NCBI GenBank assembly: GCA_003662715.1
Contig: QMYO01000003.1
Location: 1 to 23,281, forward strand
Source of the DNA: Candidatus Bathyarchaeota archaeon
GTDB taxonomy: Archaea > Thermoproteota > Bathyarchaeia > Bathyarchaeales > Bathyarchaeaceae
DNA: 23,281 bases
Direction: 5' to 3'
Shown: in pieces, positions 8,315 through 15,324 of the stretch
How the letters are laid out: the number at the start of each line of letters is the position of its first letter
How positions within the stretch are numbered: the stretch's first letter is position 1
Notes under the pieces: model-generated
What the model saw: only the letters and a program-made list of their open reading frames with translations
Database searches by the model: none
What the model was told of the DNA's origin: nothing
Made by a program: the position numbers and the translations under genes

Positions 8315-9628
8315 ATGGCGGAAAAGCAAGATGAACTCTTCAATCGTTGGCTTTCACCTACGGTCGAATTTGTTGACGAAAAAGCTGAAGAGGCATATAA
8401 AGCGAGAGTAACCAGAATAAGAGATGCAATACAGCTTAAGAAAACACCAGACAGAGTGCCGGTTTTCCCACTTGTAGGATTCTTCCCAGCCTACTATGCG
8501 GGGATGACTCCATACGACATGATGTATGACTACGAGAAACTCAAAGTGGCATTCAGAAAATATGTTTTAGATATGGAGCCAGACGCGCATGGCGGAGCTA
8601 TAGGGCCTGGTCCTGGAAAGTTCTTTGCCATTCTTGACTATAAACTATACGCATGGCCGGGGCATGGAGTTCCGCCTCACTGTTCGTATCAATGCATTGA
8701 AGGAGAATATATGAAAGCGGATGAGTATGATGCCTTGATTCAAGACCCAACATACTACTTCTTGACGGCTTTCTTCCCGCGTATATTTGGCAAATTAGAA
8801 CCCCTCAAGAAACTAACGCCATTCACCAATGCACTTGAAATCTATGGAGCCTTTACGCCGCTAACCTTCGTGCCGTTTGGCATGCCCGATGTCCAAGCTG
8901 CCTTCAAAGCACTTATCGAAGCTGGAAATGAGACTTTAAAGTGGATAGGGCATGTTGTGGAATGGGAAAGAGAAATTATTGCTGCAGGATTTCCCGACTT
9001 CTTCGGTGGGGGGTGTAAAGCGCCATTCGATGTGATAGGAGACACTCTTAGAGGAACTAGAGGGGTAATGCTGGATATGTATAAGCAACCCGACAAGCTT
9101 CATCAGGCCATGGAAACTTTTACACTGCTGATGATTAAAATGGGAGCCTCTGGAGCAAAGGCCAACGGAAACCCAATAGTGTTTATACCGTTACATAAAG
9201 GCGCTGACGGCTTTATCTCTAACAAGCAATTTGAAGAATTTTACTGGCCGACCCTCAAGAAGGTTATAATGGGCTTAATTGATGAAGGATGTGTCCCATT
9301 CCTGTACGCTGAGGGAAGCTACAATTCACGCCTAGAAATTATCAAGAATGATCTACCAAAAGGCAAGACCTTGTGGGGCTTCGATCAAACAGATATGGTC
9401 AAGGCTAAAGAGGTAATTGGTGACGTTGCATGTATCTGTGGAAATGTTCCAACGGCACTGTTAGCTGTTGGCACTCCAAAGCAAGTAGAAGATTATGTCA
9501 AAAAGCTTATTGAAACATGTGGCGAAGGCGGCGGCTTTATCGTAATGAATGGCGCTGTTATCGACGAGGCAAAACCAGAAAACGTCAAGGCAATGATTGA
9601 AGCCGCAAAAAATACGGAATATAACTAA
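8315..9628 (+). CDS. UroD-fold corrinoid-linked methyltransferase (MtaA/MtbA relative) lacking the canonical zinc ligands
   Basis: A 437-residue TIM-barrel protein of the uroporphyrinogen decarboxylase superfamily. GNVPTALLAVGTPKQVEDYV and the end AKPENVKAMIEAA are typical of the MtaA/MtbA group, which transfers methyl from a corrinoid protein to a thiol. MtbA binds zinc through His-x-Cys in LHICG and a Cys in PGC near the C-terminus. The same places here read LYAEG and NGAVID, so the ligands are replaced by Y331, E333 and A414. Nearby C373, C375, C402 and H293 are other possible ligands. The acceptor or donor may therefore not be coenzyme M. It could be a substrate:corrinoid methyltransferase instead. 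I chose the ATG at 8315 over that at 8309 because GGAGGAG ends just before 8309, which is too close. True heme-pathway UroD is unlikely given the corrinoid gene next door. Confidence 0.8.
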   Translation: MAEKQDELFNRWLSPTVEFVDEKAEEAYKARVTRIRDAIQLKKTPDRVPVFPLVGFFPAYYAGMTPYDMMYDYEKLKVAFRKYVLDMEPDAHGGAIGPGPGKFFAILDYKLYAWPGHGVPPHCSYQCIEGEYMKADEYDALIQDPTYYFLTAFFPRIFGKLEPLKKLTPFTNALEIYGAFTPLTFVPFGMPDVQAAFKALIEAGNETLKWIGHVVEWEREIIAAGFPDFFGGGCKAPFDVIGDTLRGTRGVMLDMYKQPDKLHQAMETFTLLMIKMGASGAKANGNPIVFIPLHKGADGFISNKQFEEFYWPTLKKVIMGLIDEGCVPFLYAEGSYNSRLEIIKNDLPKGKTLWGFDQTDMVKAKEVIGDVACICGNVPTALLAVGTPKQVEDYVKKLIETCGEGGGFIVMNGAVIDEAKPENVKAMIEAAKNTEYN

Positions 9629-9642
9629 TAGCCATTGCCTTA

Positions 9643-9663
9643 TCCCTTTCTTTTTACATTTTA
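9643..9663 (+). terminator. T-rich terminator after the UroD-like gene
   Basis: A pyrimidine/T-rich run (CCCTTTCTTTTTACATTTT) begins 15-20 bases after the stop codon, without a hairpin, as is usual for archaeal termination. Confidence 0.45.
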
Positions 9664-9715
9664 CATTCTGAACTGAAATGTTTGCCTAAAATTGCCATTT
9701 AAGCATAAAACACTA

Positions 9716-9724
9716 AATTTATAT
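9716..9724 (+). promoter_or_regulatory. Box A-like promoter of livGF
   Basis: AATTTATAT about 50 bases before the ATG at 9771 predicts transcription start near 9747. Immediately upstream, CCATTTAAGCATAAAAC (9695-9711) resembles a block upstream of the alcohol dehydrogenase promoter. Confidence 0.5.
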
Positions 9725-9770
9725 GTGTTTAAGAGATTGAGTTTTTGGGATATATACGAGGAGGTTGTAC

Positions 9771-10508
9771 ATGAAGCTAGTCGAAGGGACTGATGTAACG
9801 AAGCGCTTCGGGGGGTTAGTTGCCCTAAACGGTGTGGATCTCTACATTAATGAAGGTGAAATAGCTGGGTTGATTGGTCCAAACGGAGCTGGAAAAACTA
9901 CACTTTTCAACATAATATCTGGCACTTTTTCGCCGACTCGTGGAACCATAAAATTTGAAGGGAAAAAAATAACCGGACTTAAACCTCACAAAATTTGTAA
10001 GTTAGGGATAGCTCGAACCTTTCAGATACCGAAACCCTTCCCTCACATGACCGTATATGAAAATATTTTAGCAGCCGCGTACTTCGGATGCACCAAAAAT
10101 AAAAGGCATTCTGATATCAAGCAGGAGATTCATGAGATTTTGCAAATGCTTGGATTGGCTGAAAAAAGCATGATGCCAGCTTCAAATTTGACGGTGTATG
10201 AGCAGAGAATGCTTGAGATAGCAAGGGCGCTTTCCACAAGACCTAAACTTTTGCTGCTTGATGAAGTTATGGCCGGCTTAAACCCGACTGAAACTGCAGA
10301 AATGCTCAAAATTATTCGAAAATTACGTGAAGAGGAAGGCATAACAATATTTATGATTGAACATAATATGCGTGCCGTAATGGAAGTATCAGATCGCATT
10401 ATGGTGCTTCATCAGGGAATGAAAATAGCTGAAGGAAAGCCCGAGGAGATAGGTGGGGATCCCAGAGTTATTGAAGCCTACTTGGGAGAGGCCTATGTTA
10501 GAGCTTAA
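9771..10508 (+). CDS. livG: Branched-chain amino acid-type ABC transporter, ATP-binding protein LivG
   Basis: One of the two cytoplasmic ATPases that drive import through LivHM. Walker A is GPNGAGKTT (36-44), the Q-loop is in FQIPKPFPHMTVYEN, Walker B is LLLLDE followed by VMAGLNPTE, and the H-loop is IEHNM. The usual LSGGQ signature is replaced by LTVYEQ; divergence here is common in the LivG branch. Length is 245 residues, normal for LivG. I chose the ATG at 9771, with GAGGAGGT just upstream, over an in-frame TTG at 9765 that lies inside that ribosome site. The stop overlaps the start of livF by 14 bases, so the two are translated together. The permeases and binding protein lie just downstream on the opposite strand. 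The transported substrate may be an amino acid, or a carboxylate or other small molecule. Confidence 0.93.
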   Translation: MKLVEGTDVTKRFGGLVALNGVDLYINEGEIAGLIGPNGAGKTTLFNIISGTFSPTRGTIKFEGKKITGLKPHKICKLGIARTFQIPKPFPHMTVYENILAAAYFGCTKNKRHSDIKQEIHEILQMLGLAEKSMMPASNLTVYEQRMLEIARALSTRPKLLLLDEVMAGLNPTETAEMLKIIRKLREEEGITIFMIEHNMRAVMEVSDRIMVLHQGMKIAEGKPEEIGGDPRVIEAYLGEAYVRA

Positions 10509-11199
10509 GAACGTAAACGTACTACGCGGGAATATACAGGTTCTATGGGACGTTTCGGTCACAGTTAAAAAAGGGGAAATTGTATCCCTGATAGGTGCAA
10601 ATGGCGCTGGAAAGACCACCCTTTTGAGCGCTATAGCCGGGCTTCTCAAGCCATCATCTTGCATGATTATATTTAACGGCAAAAAAATTGACGGGTTACC
10701 ACCGTACAAAATTGTAAACATGGGAATATCCTTCGTTCCCGAGGATAGAAAACTTTTTGCACACATGACTGTACGGGAAAACTTGCTTTTAGGTGCTTAT
10801 AACTCTAGGGGGAATATCTCCAAAGAGGATATGCTCGGTACAGTGTATCAGCTTTTTCCGATTCTGAAGGAAAGGGAAAACCAATTGGCCATAACGCTCA
10901 GCGGTGGGGAGCAAAGAATGCTGGCTGTAGCACGTGGTTTGATGTCAAATCCAGAGCTACTTATGCTGGATGAGCCCTCACAAGGTTTGGCACCGAAGAT
11001 AATCATTGAAATATTTGAAGTTATAAAAAGGCTCAGGGAACGTGGGCTTAGTGTCTTAGTGGCTGAACAAAACGTTTACTATGCTTTGAAAGCTGCCGAC
11101 AGAGCTTATGTAATGGAAACAGGCAAAGTAACTTTACAAGGAGAAGGAGAAAAACTTCTGAAAAATAAATATGTTAAAGAAGCATTTTTGGGCCTTTAA
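10495..11199 (+). CDS. livF: Branched-chain amino acid-type ABC transporter, ATP-binding protein LivF
   Basis: The second ATPase of the importer, 234 residues, exactly the LivF size. Walker A is GANGAGKTT, the signature LSGGEQ is canonical, Walker B is LLMLDEPSQGLAP, and the switch region is VAEQNVYYAL. I chose the ATG at 10495, which gives the expected N-terminus MLELKNVNV and has GGGAGAGG just before it; the same frame stays open further upstream, but only inside livG in a different frame. The overlap with the end of livG implies translational coupling. It ends facing the end of livM, with 97 bases between the two stops. Confidence 0.93.
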   Translation: MLELKNVNVLRGNIQVLWDVSVTVKKGEIVSLIGANGAGKTTLLSAIAGLLKPSSCMIIFNGKKIDGLPPYKIVNMGISFVPEDRKLFAHMTVRENLLLGAYNSRGNISKEDMLGTVYQLFPILKERENQLAITLSGGEQRMLAVARGLMSNPELLMLDEPSQGLAPKIIIEIFEVIKRLRERGLSVLVAEQNVYYALKAADRAYVMETGKVTLQGEGEKLLKNKYVKEAFLGL

Positions 11200-11296
11200 C
11201 CAGCTTTTCTACATGTTCTTCTGAGCTGTTCATAATATTTCGGCATAATGTGGTGTGTCAGTTTAAGACTAACAATTGAGGTATTTCAGTATTTAG

Positions 11297-12268
11297 CTAA
11301 CTCTTCCCAGTGAATTTTATTATATTTCTTTTGACAAAACCAATTATTCCCTCTGGCATAAACTCAGCGATAATTATCACTATTATTCCAATGATTATTA
11401 GGAAGTAGTGAACCAAAGTGACACCGAGAAAATGCCAGAGTAGAGATAACGTAACTGCTCCAATTATAGGTTCATAAAATGCTCCGATTCCGCCAAACAT
11501 TGCCATCATTGGAGGGAGAAGTGAATAATTTACATCAAAGGCAATTTTTGGGCCTGTAACCGTGAACACTGTGGTATAGCTGCTTCCGATAAAGCCCATG
11601 CACATAGCGCTGACTGCAAAGCCTAAAGTTTTAACTAGGTTGGTGTTTACACCTAGATGGGCAGCAGCCTCTTCATTCTCTCCTATTGTTCTTAAAGCAA
11701 AACCAAACTTAGACTTGTATAAAAGAAAAATGAGTAGAAAAACTGCAAGCGCAGTCGTTAAAATTGTATAATATGCTGTTTCAGAATCGAAAGAGGGGAC
11801 AACAGTATAGTAGGTGCCCATAACATTTGTCACATAGTAATTAAATATCCCTTCACATGCCATACCAAGTGCAAAGGTAGCTATCGCAAAATAGATTCCT
11901 CTCAACCTCAGGGTTATCAAACCCGGTATTAAGGCGAACCCGAAATTTAACAGCCCCGCCAAGAGTATAATAACGGGTAAGGGCAAAACTGGCCAACGTC
12001 CTTCTAAAACACTAAAATTTAGGTATATGGCCGTGAAGTATAATCCTGTCCCGAAAAAGGCGGCGGATCCTAGCGAAATATATCCTGTAAGGCTTGAAAA
12101 GAAAAACCAGCTTATTACAAGAGCTGCCCACATGAGGGTATCTCTTAGTACTGATAAGTAATAGTATTCTAGGAAAAATGGTGTGATGGCTAAAAGAATG
12201 ATAATCACTACTGTTATGATTATCAGGATAACGTGGCGAGCAGTTAGGTTTAATGTTCTCTCTCTCAA
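11297..12268 (-). CDS. livM: Branched-chain amino acid-type ABC transporter, permease LivM
   Basis: Integral membrane subunit, 323 residues with about eight to ten hydrophobic segments starting at residue 13. GYISLGSAAFFGTGLY (62-77) is the hallmark LivM helix. RTIGENEEAAAHLGVNTNLV (193-212) is the cytoplasmic EAA-like loop that contacts the ATPases. The start appears to be TTG at 12268, five bases after the stop of livH, with AGGT about eight bases ahead. No in-frame ATG lies close enough to keep the first helix. It is the last gene of the livK-livH-livM operon. Confidence 0.92.
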   Translation of the reverse strand: MRERTLNLTARHVILIIITVVIIILLAITPFFLEYYYLSVLRDTLMWAALVISWFFFSSLTGYISLGSAAFFGTGLYFTAIYLNFSVLEGRWPVLPLPVIILLAGLLNFGFALIPGLITLRLRGIYFAIATFALGMACEGIFNYYVTNVMGTYYTVVPSFDSETAYYTILTTALAVFLLIFLLYKSKFGFALRTIGENEEAAAHLGVNTNLVKTLGFAVSAMCMGFIGSSYTTVFTVTGPKIAFDVNYSLLPPMMAMFGGIGAFYEPIIGAVTLSLLWHFLGVTLVHYFLIIIGIIVIIIAEFMPEGIIGFVKRNIIKFTGKS

Positions 12269-12273
12269 TGTAG

Positions 12274-13176
12274 CTACCTGCCAAAAAGTCCCTTAGGCTT
12301 TACTATAAGTATTAGGATGAGGAGGATATATACTGCTGGAATAGCCAGAGAAGGAGTAATTTTCAAAAAGATGTAATAAGTGTAGCCTACAATGAGTCCT
12401 CCAACTACGCTACCTATAAAGCTTCCTCTCCCACCCAAAACGAGAATTATTAGGGCAATTAAGGCATATTGTGTTCCTGAGTAAGGATCTAAGTTGGAGT
12501 AAATCATACATAACATCGAGCCCGCTAAGGCGGCCGCAAGGCACCCCAGACTGAATGATACCGCGTGGATCTTTAATATGTTTATGCCAACAAGCTGCGC
12601 ACCAGTTGGTTCTTCTGCTGTGGCTCTCATAGCCATGCCCCATCTTGTAAAACGTATAAAGACGTACATGATTGCGCTAATAATTACGGATATGACTGCG
12701 GCCACTATTTTGTTTAACTCAAATCTCTCTCCCAGCATACTTACGCCTTCTCTAAGGTAGGGAACGCCTATGGGAGTTGCACCGAAATATTGCACGAGAA
12801 CATTCTGGATAATAAATATGAGCCCGAAACATGCTAAGAGTGACTTAAATTCAAGTTCCATAGCCGACTTAGACTGAGAAATTATTCTACGGAAAATAAG
12901 TATTTGAATTAAAACTCCTAAGATGGAGACTATAAATCCGCTCATTATAAGCGTAATTAATGGGTTAATACCATAAGAGTTAAAAAAAAGGTAGGTTATG
13001 TAGGCGCCGATCATTAGGAGTTCTCCGTAAGCCAAGTTCAGTATTCTGGTGACACCGTATTGAACGTTGAGGCCCACAGCAATTAGGGCGTACAGCGCTC
13101 CTAGCAACGTGCCCCCAACGAGTATATCTAGCAGAGCATCACTCCCCAATGACTTAGATAAGCTTTCTAGGGCCAT
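12274..13176 (-). CDS. livH: Branched-chain amino acid-type ABC transporter, permease LivH
   Basis: Integral membrane partner of LivM, 300 residues. The N-terminal region GGTLLGALYALIAVGLN and LNLAYGELLMIGAYITY (46-62) are typical LivH helices. The EAA-like loop is RATAEEPTGAQLVGINILKI (184-203), and PKGLFG at the C-terminus is a usual ending. The ATG at 13176 overlaps the last codons of livK by 10 bases. No ribosome site is seen there, so translation probably depends on coupling with livK. Confidence 0.93.
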   Translation of the reverse strand: MALESLSKSLGSDALLDILVGGTLLGALYALIAVGLNVQYGVTRILNLAYGELLMIGAYITYLFFNSYGINPLITLIMSGFIVSILGVLIQILIFRRIISQSKSAMELEFKSLLACFGLIFIIQNVLVQYFGATPIGVPYLREGVSMLGERFELNKIVAAVISVIISAIMYVFIRFTRWGMAMRATAEEPTGAQLVGINILKIHAVSFSLGCLAAALAGSMLCMIYSNLDPYSGTQYALIALIILVLGGRGSFIGSVVGGLIVGYTYYIFLKITPSLAIPAVYILLILILIVKPKGLFGR

Positions 13177-14468
13177 GGAGGTTTTGGATAAATCAAATCT
13201 GCTGATTTACTATCTAGAGGCCAGATGACCTCCATCATATATCGGTCTTGCCATTGAGTTATTGTTCCACCCAATTCACACTCTGGGGCATAGCCGGGCC
13301 GGAGCCTCGTTTTTCCTAGTATGGTATCGAAGTACTCTGTTACTAAAGCCTCTGCTATTTTTTCCCTGTCAAGACCAACTTTTTCGACTGCCTCGAAGAG
13401 ACACTGGACACTAGCGTAAAATACGGCCGATGCGGGGAAGGGATAGCCATACTCATTGCCGTATATTGCTACTGAGCGTACTTTATGCTCCTCAGCCCAA
13501 TCTGCTAGAGCCTCAGACTCCGTATAGCTTGCAGATGGCCATCCGTCGTAAAATACTATTCCCTTAATTTGCTCTAGGGAGAAACCTAGTGGGCCGAACG
13601 TCATTCCTGGAGCCTCAAGTGATGGGCCAACAATTATAAGCTTCGGGTTATAGTTTGCGGTCATGCAGTCCCTTATAAACTCTGCTCCTTCATAGCCACA
13701 ATCAATTGCAACGTCAACGTTTGCGTCTCTCAACATGGCTATTAATGTTTCGAACTCCGTTTCCATGAATGGATAGCTTTCATAAACCGGAACGCTAAAT
13801 CCTGCCAGAGTGAGTTCACGGAAAATGGCTGAAGCATGCTCTACACCATGCTGATCCATATGATGAATAATCCCTACTGTGTCAAGCTCCGAATCAATGT
13901 TGTCCCTAATATCTTCTAGTAATTCGCGGACTTCTTCGCCGACTTCGGATGGGGTTGCAAGCGCATGGAATGAATACTTCCATTCGCCAGTTCTCATCTT
14001 CTCTGCTGCTATGTCTGAGCCGTATGTCAAGGCAACCACTGGATAGTGGTATTTCTCGTAAAGTGAGAAAGCTGCATAGCATAAGCCTGTGCTGCATGGG
14101 GCGAAAATGAGGTCAACTTTATCCACAGTTATGAGTTTCTCAGTCAAAGTAAGCATTTTACTGATGTCGGACTCGTCGTCGTACTCTATATACTCAATTT
14201 CTAGCTTCTTGCCATACTCAGGAACGTAAAGTCCGCCTTTATCATTATAATCTTCGATAATCCACTTGTAATAACAATGATACATAGTAACTTGTGGAGA
14301 GAGCGGCCCAGTAAGAGACTGGACTATTCCAACAACTATTTTTTCCTTGGGTGGAGGTCCCCCTGTAGGATACATTAAGTATGCTACTACCCCTATTACA
14401 GCTGCAACAATAATTATCACCGCAATGACTGCTGCTTGCACTTTGGTGATAGCTTTCTTATTCAACAT
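13167..14468 (-). CDS. livK: Membrane-anchored ABC transporter substrate-binding protein (LivK-like, type I periplasmic fold)
   Basis: Captures the solute outside the membrane and delivers it to LivHM. The first 33 residues hold KK and a long hydrophobic helix (VQAAVIAVIIIVAAVIGVVAYL), a signal anchor as in many archaeal binding proteins, followed by a Gly/Pro-rich linker. The mature part starts IVVGIVQSLTGPLSPQ and shows the two-lobed Leu/Ile/Val-binding fold (DLIFAPCSTGLCYAAF, VGIIHHMDQHGVEHA). I chose the ATG at 14468 with GGAGAG ahead of it. An in-frame upstream ATG at 14507 lies only about six bases from the TTTAAATA promoter element and is probably not transcribed. Ligand unknown; in this context a carboxylic or aromatic acid is as plausible as an amino acid. 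Confidence 0.9.
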   Translation of the reverse strand: MLNKKAITKVQAAVIAVIIIVAAVIGVVAYLMYPTGGPPPKEKIVVGIVQSLTGPLSPQVTMYHCYYKWIIEDYNDKGGLYVPEYGKKLEIEYIEYDDESDISKMLTLTEKLITVDKVDLIFAPCSTGLCYAAFSLYEKYHYPVVALTYGSDIAAEKMRTGEWKYSFHALATPSEVGEEVRELLEDIRDNIDSELDTVGIIHHMDQHGVEHASAIFRELTLAGFSVPVYESYPFMETEFETLIAMLRDANVDVAIDCGYEGAEFIRDCMTANYNPKLIIVGPSLEAPGMTFGPLGFSLEQIKGIVFYDGWPSASYTESEALADWAEEHKVRSVAIYGNEYGYPFPASAVFYASVQCLFEAVEKVGLDREKIAEALVTEYFDTILGKTRLRPGYAPECELGGTITQWQDRYMMEVIWPLDSKSADLIYPKPPWP

Positions 14469-14512
14469 AACCAACTCTCCAATTTCAGATGGTCTCCCTT
14501 TCAACATGTTTG

Positions 14513-14522
14513 CTATTTAAAC
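14513..14522 (-). promoter_or_regulatory. Box A-like promoter of livKHM
   Basis: On the minus strand AGTTTAAATA lies about 45-50 bases before the ATG at 14468, predicting transcription start near 14492 with the GGAGAG ribosome site inside the short leader. This fixes the livK start. Confidence 0.5.
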
Positions 14523-14606
14523 TTTTCGTAAGCGGAATATTGGGCGAAATAAAGATTTATTTCTATTTTAAATTCATTTTTCTCTTGAATAAAAGAAATA
14601 CTCAAA

Positions 14607-15269
14607 ATGAATTCAACTTCCAGAACCTTTCGGAGAAGTTTGTTTGAGGACGCTAAACTGGCAAAACATTTATACGAAATAGAACGCAGAAAGCAAAAGA
14701 TGAAAAAAGCAATAATAATGCTTGCGTTAATAATTTTTCTGTCAGGGGTTATTGTGGCAACTCTTATAGTAGAACATCGAACTAAAGAAGGGATAGTGGA
14801 TGAGTGGAATCCCATAACACCTCGAAAATTATATCCACAGAACATTACTGGCTGGGCCGTAAATGTTAATATAACTGGCGGAACCTGTCTGGAATTAAAC
14901 ATATCTGCTTCGGATGATGTGAAGGTTATAGTTGGAATACTAGTTGATTATAATGAGATTACAAAAGAGACAAAATATGGCAAAGTATTATTCAATAAGA
15001 CTGATACATACTTTACGAATAGTATTCCTATTGCCGAAATTGGCGATGACCCGCATTTATATTTGGAGATCAGAAATGAAGGCGATGAATCCGTTATCTT
15101 AATAGGTAGTGTGAAAAAGTTAGGGAATATAACCAAAAAAAGATATCCCTATTCTGGAATCGGGAGTTTAACTGCTCTGTTTGGTCTAGTTCTGCTAACC
15201 TATGGAATAATTACTAAGCCCAACAAAAAATGTTATGCAAAGAAGCGTAGAATTTCGAAATCGAAGTAA
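14607..15269 (+). CDS. Unknown membrane protein, two transmembrane segments with an extracytoplasmic domain
   Basis: I do not recognise a named family. The 220-residue protein has a charged N-terminus (1-31), a transmembrane helix at about 33-53, and a predicted external domain of about 130 residues rich in alternating beta-type segments and N-x-S/T sequons (NIT, NIS, NKT). A second helix follows at about 186-205 (GIGSLTALFGLVLLTYGII), then a Lys/Arg-rich tail. This layout is frequent among uncharacterised archaeal cell-surface proteins. The start is uncertain: the ATG at 14607 has no clear ribosome site, and a second ATG at 14700 sits directly before the first helix. It is transcribed away from livK, and its 3' end faces the rhodanese gene. 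Confidence 0.7.
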   Translation: MNSTSRTFRRSLFEDAKLAKHLYEIERRKQKMKKAIIMLALIIFLSGVIVATLIVEHRTKEGIVDEWNPITPRKLYPQNITGWAVNVNITGGTCLELNISASDDVKVIVGILVDYNEITKETKYGKVLFNKTDTYFTNSIPIAEIGDDPHLYLEIRNEGDESVILIGSVKKLGNITKKRYPYSGIGSLTALFGLVLLTYGIITKPNKKCYAKKRRISKSK

Positions 15270-15290
15270 ATTGTAACTTTTACTTGTTTT

Positions 15291-15303
15291 AAATAAAAAA
15301 AGG
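15291..15303 (-). terminator. T-run terminator of the rhodanese gene
   Basis: On the minus strand CCTTTTTTTATTT lies about 22 bases past the rhodanese stop. On the plus strand ACTTTTACTTGTTTT (15276-15290) could end the opposing unknown gene, so this convergent gap probably terminates both. Confidence 0.45.
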
Positions 15304-15324
15304 AGAATTGTTTTACTGGCATAT

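Noticed and set aside
8315..9628. Annotation as heme-pathway uroporphyrinogen decarboxylase
   Set aside because: The gene is a few bases from a methyltransferase corrinoid protein, its C-terminal motifs match the MtaA/MtbA group, and no other tetrapyrrole genes are nearby.
10389..10766. A 125-codon minus-strand open frame across the livG/livF junction
   Set aside because: It lies entirely opposite two ATPase genes with intact Walker and signature motifs; no ribosome site or family features.
14469..14507. An upstream start that would lengthen livK by 13 residues
   Set aside because: It sits about six bases from the box A-like element, so it would be upstream of the predicted transcript start; the ATG at 14468 has GGAGAG and starts right before the signal anchor.
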